From Trichoplusia ni (Eukaryota > Arthropoda > Insecta > Lepidoptera > Noctuidae), in the NCBI RefSeq assembly GCF_003590095.1, contig NC_039483.1, forward strand, positions 12,586,001 to 12,650,000: a stretch of 64,000 bases of DNA, written 5' to 3'. Every line of letters starts with the position of its first letter. The stretch's first letter is position 1. The notes under the pieces are model-generated. The model saw nothing but the letters and a program-made list of their open reading frames with translations. It had not been told where the DNA came from and did not search any database. Shown piece after piece: positions 1 to 13,600 of this stretch. Position numbers and translations under genes: made by a program.

Positions 1-3000
1 TCTCGCCGGGCAAAGGTATTTTGTTATACATCCACTTTACGCCTTGTCGATATCTAGTTGACTGTAATAAAGGGACCCTGTTGTCATTGATATTTAATAT
101 TGGACCTAATAGTACGTTAACATGAGTTGACGTTAGATACCAAGGAGTATTAGGTTACATGCGCAGAATAAAATTGAGATTTTCTAAGCAAAACTAGTTT
201 CGTTTATCATTGTATTTTATACAATATACGCCCCGCTATTTCGCTCGCATTTTTCTCATGTCTCCGATTTTCAATATAGTCTGGTTTGCTGAAAAAATCA
301 AAACAATTCTGATGAAAACATAAAACGTGTTAGGCATAGAGGCAACGCTGATAATCCGGTTGTTTAGGACAAAAACAACGCAAAACCAATCGATCCTTAA
401 CGTATAAAACCTCGTAATGATGGCACTTCATCATCTCTGTGTTAACGCGTTTAATTTCAATGCAGTTTTTGTCAAAGCGATTCCGCTAATGCGTACGTCA
501 TTAAAGGTTCCCTACATTTTTTGTTTAACTTCGCATTGTATAGCGATTTTATGGTTTTTGCCGTGACAATTGCAAATGAATGATGTGTTTATAACGTTCA
601 GTCTAATCACGTCGCAATCCTGTACAACAGTCACGTATTTTTCGTCTTATTTCAAATCTAAGAGATTCAAAAGAACTGTATTTTTGTGAAAGTAATCATT
701 TCCAAGATTTCCTTTTATTTAACTTTTATTATTTCGTTTCGATTTTTCATCTCATTTTTATTTTTTTATTGTGTTTGGTACTTTTGTTGGAAACATGTAA
801 CATTTGACAAATGCTTAGTTTTCTACATTAGTTCCATATAAAAGTCAACATAGTTACTCATCTTTTTCCTTGCATAACTTTAACACATTTGTAAATTAAA
901 ATAAGTGCTAAATGTAAAGTTAAACACTGAAAAATAGGGTTTTCTGCTGGACTATGACTGCTTGGCTATGAAAAAAGGATAATTTAATAGTGAGAAGTGG
1001 ACAACGACTTCGTTCTGCCCCCGACTACAATGAAACAATTATGAATTCACTTTCACTGTAATTTAAATCAAAGTTTAGTTCTTGTTATCTTTTAAAATTT
1101 TCATTTGTACTGAAGAACTCCTAGTAGTAATTGTAGATGTTACTATTGTCGTGGATTGACGTTGAGTTTAAATAATTATCTTCAACCGTTTTTTCATTAT
1201 ATCTTTTCCTTGGAGAAATTCCTTCGCAAATGTCAGATTAAATCATAATTTATTTCCATGAAAACGACTGACAGTTGAAAATATGCAGCAAGCTACCTAC
1301 TACACTAGTCCATTCATATGTATGTTAACAAAACAAAGCTTATTTAAATAATGTCAGCGATTACTATAGAAGGAACCTCTGCCAAAGCAAACACATTGTT
1401 TATTTCAAAACAAGTGCGAAAATATGAATTTGTTCGTCGACACGTTTAAACTGTTACGGAGTAATAGTTAAGGACATGTTATTTTAGGGAAATCTTAAAA
1501 TAATTCTTGAAGTATTTCAAGTTCCCCAACGATAATATTTGTATAAACCGATATATTAGTATTTGTTTAAGCAAAGTCAGCAAAGCTTTCCCATCTTATC
1601 GGAATCTGACTGAGATTTGAAAATCAAATAGTACAAAACATCGGCATCGTGTACTTAATATTTTATGCTTTCTGAAACGACGTAAATATTATGGAAGCTG
1701 TTAATAACAAATTCTCATAAACTTAACGACTGTGTAACACACTGCGTCCTCAATAAAGTGTCATGTTTAAATCCCTATTTTCAGTTATATCTACGAATGA
1801 AAGCAATATTCAAAATTTGAATTCCGATCATTTATAATTCACTGCAATAGTTACACAATATATACACGTAGACATCGATTTATAGATGTATGCGTAAGAG
1901 AGTCACGAAGCTACCGTACATAATGTTAGCTCTAAATACCTACAAGTAAAGTGGGCCCCAACAACGCTCCACTGAACGATCCTAGGCTTTAAGGCTTTAA
2001 TCTCCACGTTTGCCAGGAACCTGTTGTGATGTAAACTGCTTCATACACCTTAAACTTATACTAACTTGCCCCTAAAGGAATACCTTATTCGATATTTTCA
2101 CAATTATTATCCTTTGTAGCCGAAGCTTCATGGCTTGACTTTTAAATTAGATTATCTGTGCCCGCAGCTCCGCTCAGGTAGATAATTCTTATTACCATGC
2201 TGCGCTGGGCACAATCTACTTTTGAAAAATAATTTCATTCTCTTGTTAAATATTAAATTTTTGAAACAATGTCAGGGTTATTAGTTCATTCCAAATTAGA
2301 GTACAATATAATGATATAATCTACCAATGGCATACTAGTGGCAAGTTTTTGGGTAGCATAAACGATTTTATATCAATAAAGAAACTGATTCAATATTCAT
2401 GAAGCTATCCCGAAAAAAATATTCAATTTGCGATAACCCAATCTATCGCGTAGATTTTACAGGTGTGTGGGATTCCGTTATTTTCAGCTTGTCGCTGTCC
2501 CAGTGCTGATACAATTTACTATAAGATCTCATATTATTCCACGAGGCCTTGAGTTGCACGATTCCTATCTGTATTTTGCTAATGTCGCACAATCTCAAAA
2601 TAGCATCGCAGACGGTTTCATATAATACAGAGTTAAGCTTGAGTTGCTTGCTCTTTGATCTAGGATCGCTTTGTGGTTGCTGACAGTATATTAACACTTT
2701 GATTAAATTGATTAGTTAACTCGGACGTAATTCTGTAGCAATAATGCTAGGTTTATCTAGATTGCTGGCTAAGATTAAATCGGCCGCCATCCGTCCTTTA
2801 GTAAGCGGCTATAAATCCGTGTTCCGGGGTAACAAAGCACGTGACACAGATGGTTGACACTGAAGAACGGACGTTTGTGTACCTAGGAAAAGATAGGAAA
2901 CGTCGCAAATTTATTCTTTTTTTTAAATAAAATATACAACCTCTATCAATTTATCCACAGGGCAGGTATATTAAAGGACGATAGATCACCACGTGTAGCG

Positions 3001-6000
3001 TTGCGTACAAAAAGCGTGTGTAAACTAAAACCACTGTCACTGGGATCCAGTGACAACCATTTATCTTATCCACTCGGTAGATCTATGAACGAATTATTCA
3101 CGAGTTTCGCAGCTGTCATTTGTTTTCCACTATGATAAATACTTTGCCGTTTTATTTGCCAACTCGAAATGTTTCCTTTACGTAATAATGGGAAAATTGT
3201 TTTAGATTTCGTGCCGATATGGAAAACTTATGTATTAGCTGCTTAACATTCACGGTATTATGGCAATACCTTTAGGAAGGGTCGATTATAGCTTTGGTAA
3301 AATGTTTTGAATCCAAGCTTATTGCGTACTTTGTTTATAAATAAGTATCTGTATTATGTTGATATTCTTTTAAGGCTTTATAAGGTATTTTAATACTTAG
3401 ACTATATCCTAAATTGTTACATAAAGTTAAAAAGTAGGTTAAGTGGTTCGGTATTAAAAACTTTTTGAAAGAGCATTTCAACTCAGACCAATACAGTGAA
3501 AAATTTTTTGTTCATTTTAATAATTCAAAATTGAACTCGAATTTTAAACAAAATACATACGGATTTTAAGCTTTATTTTAGTTAAAAGTACGTTTTCAAG
3601 CGAAAACCGGATCTAGATAAGAAAACCTTTCCAACCTAGTTCTGGTAACTACTACCACTTCCCGAAACAAAACTAATGTAGGTTCAAAAACGAGACGGAG
3701 GATTACACTGCGTATAACGGCATCTCGCTCCCCCAGCTACTTACTACAGATTACTCCAAAATCTGTCGGTAGACCCCATGTGTCAAGCTTAAATGCATAA
3801 ATGTGATTTTTAATGCAAAACACTTCGTATACCCCAAAAATTGCAGCATATAGAACTGTATATTTAAAAAAAAAAACTTTTTTCAGAACAGCAGACAGAT
3901 TAACATTATATTAAATTCTTATGTAGAAACCCGCACCAAAGCCGTAACATTGGCAGCTCTTGATCTAAGTATTTCCTTTCCGCTAGAACAACAATTACTC
4001 GTTCCCGTGCAATACTCGTGCCCCTATTCAGTGGTCTACGGCAATCATACTTACAATAGGTGGTAGCCTGATTGCCATCGGGGGAAATATGTGTTGTTAG
4101 CAATGTTTTATTATATACTGCTTTTCAATGTGTCAGTTCGAATATTGATATTCAGTTGTTCGGATCTTTATTGCTTAGTGTGATACAAGTCAAGGTTTTT
4201 ACTCCCTTTAATAATATTATATTTAGAAACGCTCACAATTTTAGTTTCGTAATAGATATTTTAGAAGTTCACTTTCCTTAGTATCGCTTTTGTACGGTTG
4301 TGGTAAGATTTAAATTCACCAAGTATTTGTTATTTATTATTAATATGAGGTTTGATGTCAGTTTGTCTAGCCCAGGATGAGCCATATGGAAAGATAAGAC
4401 TCATCCAGTTATTCCATACATTTTCTGAAACCATAGAAATACAAACGCCTTTCCTAGAAATACAATTCTCAGCTCTTGATCTCTCACCACATACGGAATA
4501 AGCGTGAGTTATGCCCCTATAACACTAAAAACTATAGCTGGCATGTGATAAAAGCTCTGTCTAGACGCAGACGTTATTTGCCGTAAATATCATATGAAAG
4601 CTATGGTTTATTAACGTGAGCTTCGCAGTTTAAATCTTCGTGATGAGGCCGTGACGGGGCCAACAATTAGTCGCCGTGACGACAGTTATTACAGTTCTGG
4701 GGGCTGACCGCAACGTCTTAAAGTAGTTTTTTCAGTTATTGAAGCGAGATAGAACTATAAGCTGCGTAGAGCGGCGTCTCTCTTCCACTCCTACAGTAAT
4801 ATTATTTCGTGAGGTGGTCGAAGGTCTTCGGGCTGAGCTAAGTCGTAGATTTAGTAAACAAGTATTGTAGGAAATCTCAGTTCATTCTCAGCTCTGCACA
4901 CAATACACAGACAGGGGAATAATGTCGGCGCATGATTGTTTGTTTAACACCAATACCAACGAAATTGTACACCTTGTTTTCTGCTGGGTTTTTCCGACTC
5001 CAAAATAAAAGGATAAAACAACACGATACAAGACAAATATTTTTTGTAAGATATTTATCAATTTGTCTGTATTTTTTGGAAAGATAGAAAATGGGGCAAA
5101 CCTTAACAATACGTTTATTCGGAAATCAATAGTACCTATCTAGGTATCGTATATTGTGGATAATGGATATGAAACTATAGATGTTTCATTTTGCCTCGTA
5201 AAACATGAACACTAAAAACATTTCTCTCAGAGTGGGAAGCTAGTGAATGTATAAAATTAATATTTAAATGACTGGTTTCACAAAGAGGCCATTAGGCTTC
5301 GTATACACTATCAAGCCAGCGTAATGCTCGTTGTTATATCAAGAAATAAGCGTATTTACACAACCAATATCGCTAATGACTACGGCAAATACGGGATTAA
5401 TTAACATTTAACCTAAAACTACAAATGTAATATTAATGTTTGTAATTTTACGTGATGGAGTATGATTGGAAAGATTCATTGCATTACACGTGATATCAAT
5501 TATATAAACAACACTGATACATAATATCTTTACATGTTTTGTATATACTAGCTAACGTTGTGTGCATTTTATAGTTTTAAGCTAATAGAATAAATCGTAT
5601 AATATAAAGAATGAATGAAAGAACAAACTTATGCTTTTTGTGATAAGAACTACAATACCAGCAACATTGAGAAAATTGTATTATTATTATGCAAATTTAA
5701 CTAACTTACAATCAGAAACTTTTGCTATTTTAAAATCAACCTGAATGCCACAAGAAACCTTAATCTGCATATCAAATGTTAATATATACGTATTTTAAAC
5801 ACATCCTTAATATATACCAACTTAACGAACACAATTCTCGATTACAGCATAAAAAACTGAATAAAAATATCCAGGTAGGTAGGTACGAGTACATCGTATT
5901 CAGATAAATCGGATACGAAAATTTTCCAGCAACGCAAGCAACGTAAATGTATTTCCATTCAGGTAGATTATTTAAAAATATTAAAAGGGATCGTATCGCA

Positions 6001-9000
6001 TTAAACCGGGCTGTTTTCATATCGTACAAATGAACTCTCCCGCCATCGCCGTAATGTGCTTTGATGATATTTGGTTATTCATTAATCATGGGACCGAAAA
6101 ACGCGAGCAGTTGTAAACAGGTTGGCATCAGTGTAATGAGTGTCCTTTATTTACTTTTGTGTAAATGCCATTTAACTGTTGCTAATTTATACAAGCTAAA
6201 TTTCCATACGAAAAGTAACACAAAGTGTGTGAAAATCCCTGTCCCATCCTTTAAGGACATAGAACTGACTTCACGAACGTAATAAAAAAATATTAAATGA
6301 AAACTAGACCTTCATCTAACATCAAAACATACCTATTTATTTATTACAGCCTTTCCTAGATGTTGTTATTTATTACTTTTCACTGCTATTATATGTCATC
6401 CTAAAATTCTGTTTAAAATTAATGACATTGATCGGGGAAAATCTCTATTTTCCAATAAATAATACATATTGTATAATAATATTACACTTATCTAATGCGC
6501 ATCCTCTTTTCTGAAATATTGATATATCGCCATAAAGCTGTTTCAAATACAAACTTGAATTCCAATCTCGTGCAAGCGACCGCACTCACATGCAAAGTCT
6601 ATATGGATTGACCAACAAATATGGCGGCGAAGTTTTTCACTTCGAACCGCGAACAATCTAGCTCAAGCTTCACAACAGTATATTGTGTGTCAACAGCGAT
6701 GACGACGAATAGGAAATAAATAATGTTCTAACGTGACTAAAGTCCAAACTAATTTGAAGTAATTTGCTCTAGCCATTACTATTTCATTACATGTCACGGT
6801 ATTATATATTGCAGGAATAGTTTAGACGAATATTCTATTCAGTGTTCAATAAACATGGCTACTACTACGAGTAAACGATTCGATACCGGTACAGATTCAC
6901 GTCAATGTGAACACACCGTGATTTATTAATTCATGAATCATCTACAGACTAATAACAGACAATTACCTTTGCCTTCATATCATTCATCTCATAAAAACTA
7001 CTACGTTTGTCCGAGTTCGATCTTAGTTATAAATAGTGATCGATTTGGCGGGCAAATTGACAATACTAGTGATGCTATGGTGACTAGTGATGCGCGATAG
7101 CGAGTTCGGATAGTTTTGTGGACCGACGAAAAGTTTTTACACGGGCGGTGTCCAATTGATTTCATCAATCACTGTGTTCGTTCAACTGAACTCTCGACCT
7201 AAAATAAATGTGAAAATTGAATTCACCTCCTCTCGTCTTTTAGGTTACGTTTTTTATTTGTTTTTATCAAGATTATTAATATTGTTTACATATATATTTT
7301 TGACAAATGAGTTTCATTCTAGGCATTCTTTGTAAATCGAATTATTTAGGGAGCAAAAAAGTGTAATTTAGATTATGTTCAAGAGCTCTGACACGATTTT
7401 TCGAAAAAAATACGGGTAGTGTAATATGTGAGAATTTCAGAAAACCGTATTTTCCTTTAAGATTTTACTTCTGGTTACACTAAACCCAATAATGTTGCTT
7501 ATCTGTGAATGATGATGTGTGTAATAAATAAATTAAATACCGGTTTTATTTTTATCTTTTAGTGTAAACGTAACTATCTCTGTTATTGCAAATTGGAATG
7601 TTGAGACAAATCTACATTTAAGAAAACTCTTTTCTAAAGTATCGTCTTTGTATACGTCTCTTAATAAAATAAATATGAATGAGCCACTATTTTACATCGA
7701 ATAAAGCCCAGTATACCTTTTATAATTATTGGTTTCAATTTTCCTTAGTTCCATATACTAAATACCCTTACATTTACCCAGTTACTAGTTACTTTGTCGC
7801 TAGATCCTGCCAATGATGCTCTTAATCCAATTAGCCGCCTTTTACGACACCCACAGGAAGTCACGGGCTGGTCGATTAATGGCTAGCGTACGTAGCAAAT
7901 TAAGCTCAAGATATGCAATACTTAGTAGGAAATTCGTTTATACCAACTTGTTTTTATTCGAGAACGGTGTAAATTCATACCTATTTGAATATAATTAAGG
8001 GTTATTATCGTCTATTACGCTACGTTGTGGAAACGGAAAATTTTGCATTGTTTTTGTCTTAGCAATTTTTCCTCTAGTATTTTACGGACCTTTTTGTTTA
8101 TGTCACAAAAGTCAGGAGATTTTGCCCGAGTTTCAAGTCCGCAACCATTAAAGGAGAGAATTGAAAAAGTCACTGCGGCAAACAATTCAACATGTGGTTT
8201 CGTTTATCGAATTCTCTCACACAAAGAAATTCCAGTCTCAACTGTTTAGAACTCTGATAGAATAAGCAGACATGTATTATCAATTTAATTATTTTTGTTT
8301 GTGAAAATTATGGTTATCGATAAAATATTGTCGATAATAATCTCATAGTTGCACAACACTAGGGAACGGGTGGCCCTGTTTAGATGCGGGGCCGTCATTG
8401 CGTTACACGCGCCGAGTGCGAATTAGCACACATACATTCACATGCAGATACTTTTTACGATTCTTTAGTACTATTTTTACTGAAAGAAATGTAGGTAATT
8501 ACTGTTCCATTGATGCTGCGGCTTTGACTTACGCAATTTGAGATTTTATGCTATAAAAATGTAGAGTAGCTCTGTTTTAGTTTACTCTTAAAATTGAATG
8601 TTGCCTTATTTTCAATTTCAGTTTCAAAATCACCATTCTTGAGGAGATTTTCCTCCCAACACATTTAATACAGGGTTTAGGCACTTTATTTCTTGAATAA
8701 ACTATCTCAGAAAATACAAATATTTTCATAGTCAGAAGAAAACAGGATCAATCTCATCCAGTATTCAACAGAGTTCTCAAGAAGCGAGGGCCACCGGCGC
8801 TCGCTACACTAAATTCTCTAAAAGCAATCTTAGCACAGTGTTAATGCATTGAAGCGGTATCACCTCCTTGAGATGTCTCCCAAAATCGATTAGATCGATT
8901 CGATTCCTACCGAAATGTTTACTGTTTTTCTAGAGCATCGACATAAAAAGATATTGGCGTTTGGCGTGTATCGGCGCCAGGCCTCATACATACTTGATGT

Positions 9001-10180
9001 AGGAGAAAGCTGTAGTTGTTTAAAGTTTTATAGGTATGCGATATATGAGGTCGAATGTGACAGCCTAATTACGAATATTTAAAGAGATGTAGAGTTATAT
9101 TTATTGGCATATCACCGTATCACGTTTGATATCCGAGCTGACGGATCGATATTCCTTTCCGTATTCCCTCGGCTCCACAGGAGCAAACAAATTGTATCCT
9201 GTTTCATATAGATATAGACAAAAAAAAATATGCATATATCAGCCAGTTCTAATTATCAAGTTATAATTTTATGACACTACACAAAACACCTTTTCAGTAG
9301 TCTATAATCTTTGTAAATAAATATTACAGGTTTATAAAACGTCTCGATATTATTTCAAATTATTTTTGAATTACCATCACTTCCGATTTAATAAAATGGA
9401 ACCCCGTCGTGACAGGATTAGCTCTACACTGATGAATTTCAAACGACGACATTAACGTTTTAATGAAATCTTTGCATAAAAGAATTGTGCTCGCTTCTGA
9501 AAGGAACTACTGAGTAGACTATGTATTAATAAATGTCTGAAAATAATACTGCGGTAAAACAAAACATGCTCAAATTATTTTAATAAATAAACTCACCTTC
9601 ACTAAGGACATCAACGTTCTACGTTAATATATTAAATTCTATATTTGTGTTCCCTATTAACAAGTTCGTACCTAATACGCATATTTGGGTATCGACTTAT
9701 TTCTGTATAGCTCTTTTTGGCACTCCCCTCGACCTTGCCCGAGTTGGCGTATGCTCCGTTAGTACGGGCATGGCGAAAATCAAACCCCTTAATAATTAAA
9801 ACTATACCCGTCTCTGTAGCTCTCCACAACCCTCTTTAGCTGCTTTTGAATGTGCTCAGCAAATTTTTTTACGTATTTTAATTTATTTTAGATCTTTGCT
9901 GAATAATTCGTATCAAACGATTTAATTAATATATTCATTTATCAACGTGATTTTTCTGAATAAACATGAAAACATTTATAATTTTGCTTGGCCATTTACG
10001 CGAGCTTGGAAAATTATACAACGAATTTTGTTAGTAATAACCAAAGTCTCACTGGAGCCATAGATCATAATGGTCTAAATGAGTGCACGGCTAAAATACG
10101 TTCACGGCCAAACAACAAGGCACAGGCACGTTCAATAGTGACATAACATCGAAACGACCCAAAGCATAGGAAAGGCCACG
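1..10180. other. AT-rich noncoding stretch, no confident gene
   Basis: I see no gene here that I can support. The DNA is AT-rich, and open frames above 60 codons are at about the number expected by chance in such DNA. A minus-strand frame at 2443-2697 has protein-like composition and is discussed as a finding. A 9-bp-arm palindrome lies at 3035-3055. The first 15 bases are GC-richer and are followed by GTATTT, so they could be the very end of an exon cut by the window edge, but this is too short to call. A short repeat fragment lies near 7816-7870. Confidence 0.5.
7816..7870 (+). repeat. Short fragment of a lepidopteran interspersed repeat
   Basis: The string GCCGCCTTTTACGACACCCA followed by CAGGAAG is one I recognise from repeated sequences in moth and butterfly genomes, where it usually sits inside a longer non-LTR-like or MITE-like repeat. 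Only this core is recognisable here and the flanks have decayed. The 61-codon open frame across it (7813-7998) is best read as incidental. Assignment rests on memory of the motif, not on a second copy in this window. Confidence 0.35.
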
Positions 10181-10319
10181 CAGCATCTCTATCTCTAGCG
10201 TCTACGTAACGTCGACGGGATCGCTTCGCGGGGTGAAAACCCTTTTGCGGTCGTACAAAAACATAAGTGACTCTGCGTGAACAAGGTAAATAGGAATCAA
10301 GACAGAAGGTTCAAGGGCT

Positions 10320-10600
10320 AGAATCGTAGGTAGAGCGCGCGAGCGGCGAGTATGTTCGTCCTGCTCGCTCGGCGCCCTAGGCTGCGACGCGCAGTGACGC
10401 TCCAGTCGCGGTCTGCCGGCCGTCGCGACGCTCGGGGCCGCTCCGCCGCCGCGCCGCCTCGCGCCTTGCCGCCTCGCCGCGTATGTAGCCGACGTGTGAG
10501 ATGCACTGCTGAGCACCAGCTCGCTTCTCTCGCCGACTCAGCCCCGCGGCTCAACTCTTGTGATCCGACAGTGCAGTGTGCCACTGGGGCATTGTTTGAT
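10320..10600. promoter_or_regulatory. CpG-rich island, possible promoter or alternative first exon
   Basis: This roughly 280-base block is strongly GC- and CpG-rich inside otherwise AT-rich DNA. Frames are open on both strands at once (plus 10352-10642, minus 10318-10584 and 10202-10516), which is what GC-rich DNA does by lacking stop codons. None of the peptides looks like a folded protein: they are Arg/Ala/Ser-rich and low in complexity. It lies about 4.6 kb upstream of the promoter at 15.2 kb. The simplest reading is a promoter/5'UTR of an alternative isoform of that gene or of a divergent transcript. I found no TATA/initiator/DPE combination in it comparable to the one at 15.2 kb. Confidence 0.4.
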
Positions 10601-10659
10601 GTTTGTATGTTTTCAATATACGGCTCATCAGTGACAAATTAGATTTCCCTTCAGTTTTT

Positions 10660-13600
10660 ATTATCTAACGGACTGGATACACACGCGATTTTGGTATGCT
10701 ATCGAATCACTCGGAACACACTTAACCATGTATAGATTTAGGAGTATATTATGTACGCTTGAAGCGATCATTGTAACGAGTTACGACACACAAGATAACA
10801 GTTTAATCCAAATATCACGCAGTACAACATGCATTAGCGCTTTGCGCAGCGTTACTTACGAGTACTCAAATGTGTAAAATATATTTCCGTTTAAGTGTCA
10901 AGGTCCTTTAAACACGCAATGTTGTGTAAAAACTATGTTTGGTGAATTGAAGATTACCTAATATCCTCCATTTTATTTTTAAGCTGTATTCTGGTACTGT
11001 CCAGTTTTAGCAGATCGGAATAATGCAAAAATTCAAATTATGAATACAATAAAATCAAGACATTTCAGGAAACGAAATTTTCTTACATTTAAGTCACATT
11101 GAAGGTATTGATTTTAGGAACAACTTGTTGAATGTTTGTTGGTTCATTGCGATATAATAAATATTAATATACGTCACCTACTCGTATCTAAATCAAAATG
11201 CTTAATTTTGATTTAGATACGTACGTACCAGCTCTTACGTACATTCACAAACAATTTCTGTATTTAGATATTTTTTATACAACAATAAAGTATCTGAGGC
11301 AGCAGCTGAGAACATGCTCTCACAACAGCTGCACACTTCCTTTTGCCATCTCTAAGATAATTAATCTCACTAGGTAAGAAAAAGTCAATCAATTATGAAA
11401 GACACTTCGCGTGATATACATCATAAGATAATCTCAAAATATTTCTTATTTTTATCGTTTCCTGTCATCAGTTTGTTCAAACATCGTGCTTGATGTATTT
11501 TTAGTGAATGTCGTGCTATTCGTTTCACGTCCGTGGTCATTTTATTTGTTTTAACATTAAAATGTTACTAATCGACCATGAAACTGAATACGTCAATGTC
11601 AAACATAATTTTCTTGTACCACTAATCAATACGACGTCGTTTTCATTTTATCGTTAATCAAAAATGATATTTTATAGAAGTTAAAATTACATTAAAATAC
11701 ATTTTATAAAACTGTTTTGCACGTGTAATAAGGTAATAGCAGTCGGTAAAACAACTTAGTTTTCGCGTTACTACGGCTGATAATAAGATTAGATCGCGAT
11801 AATGTTAATGCAGTAATTAGATTGTACGTATGACGATGTAAATACAAATAAAAGGTTTTAGCGTTGCCCGTGATAAGAATAATTTAATTAGGTTATAGGG
11901 AAATGCATTATGCAAACATACATTTGACAGTTATCGATCCGTTATGTTCTGTATTTTGTTTTGCAAATAGTGAATTTGTAATATTTCGTGCGTAAAATTC
12001 CGTGTACAAAAGTGAGTCTTTTAATTCTAGGCTTTAATCATCAAGTACAGTTATGGTAACCAATTTAAGTAATACATTGACGCAACATGATGTATCTAGT
12101 TGTGTCCCCATGTGACGTGCGGAGCTGCTACACAATTGAAACCAGCGAACGCTCAACGAGTAGTAATTGTTTGTGCCGATCGCTATTGGTGCGAGCAATT
12201 CCTTACGCAGACCATAATAATATCAATTATTTCTCCTGTTCTATACCTCGTTGTATAAATGAAAATGTGTCTCGATCAGCGTGTATCTGACCATAATAGA
12301 AACGAGGAAGCTATTGACGAGTTAGCATCATCACAATGTTCCCAATGATTATTGTGTTATTATGATGTCTTTACCAGTTCATTGCGATAAGAGTCTGTTA
12401 TATCAAGTGTGTTTAGGTTCTGGTCACCAAAATTGAGCTAAAATATACGGTTAAAGACTCATGTTTGGAATTTATAGAAATTTTAACTGAAAAATGATCA
12501 CAGCGTACTTTGAATTCGCCTACAATTTATGCGTACTTGCTTTTGTTTTATGCTTCTTTTAGATTCTTTCGTTTTGAGAATATTGGCGCCAGCTATAAAC
12601 TGAAGAAATAAAACTTTGACGTTTTATAGACAATCGGTTAAGGTACAATTTATTCGTATAAATACGACATTCGCAATGAAATGACAGTTTTCGTAATTGT
12701 TTTTTTAGAACTAACGCACGTAGAAGGTATCATTAGTTAATGTCTGCAGTTAAATGAAATCCTGAATTCTATGTAGTTTTATTTAATGTAAAACAAGTTC
12801 CTCAGTGCGTTTAAAGAGTCTTTAATGTTATCTGTCTCTACAATACACCGTAAATGTGAAAAAATAGCATTCAACATAAAGGTCATTTAACTGATTTAGA
12901 AACCGCAAATATTTCTTTTTTTATTGAAATATTTAATTTATTAATAGAAAAGTATCAAACAGCATCTGATTGAAAAATATTTTTTTCACACCTTAAAATA
13001 GGAAACTGATTTATTTATTGAACATTAATTAATCAAATTTATGCCCATCAAACAAAGTTAAAGCCACAGAAGTAGGTATTGCTTTTAAATTATATCGGTC
13101 CAATTAGTGTAGGTATTATACCGGAACCTCATTAAAATAATTATCTTCATTTAGTGGATTGATTGATTTGAATATATTTCATTCGACTAAAGTAATTAAT
13201 TGTTGATTATTAAATTTATTTTATTTACCATCGTTACGCAAGTGATAAAATTCGTGTTTTTGTCACTGAAATTTTTAGTTTCACATCCTTGATAATTTTT
13301 TTAATAATTTATAAACAAAACTCACGAATCCTATAACCATGTTTACTGGCAATTAAGACGATCTTAATCACTTTCACAAAATTTAAATTTTACGTGTGTA
13401 ACTCAACCGAGATATTTTTCTCTTCTAGGATTCGTCATACTGTTACTTATTAAAGGAAAACACGCTACTTGTGTTCCACCAAAAAACTGTAAAAAATATA
13501 TTTATATTTCACTTTGACGTCACTGACACAAAATAAAGAACATTAAAATTTATTACTGGATGAACGTCCATAAAACGTTAAGTTTATTAATAAAAAATAA

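Noticed and set aside
1..15. GC-rich first bases followed by GTATTT, a possible exon end
   Set aside because: Too short to judge without upstream sequence.
4736..4869. Possible terminal exon after TTTTTTCAG at 4726-4734 (frame ending in a TAG near 4867)
   Set aside because: The acceptor is good but codon use and peptide look random; frames of about 45 codons are frequent by chance here.
10202..10642. Three overlapping open frames of 88-104 codons on both strands
   Set aside because: GC-rich DNA lacks stop codons; the peptides are low-complexity and mutually exclusive.
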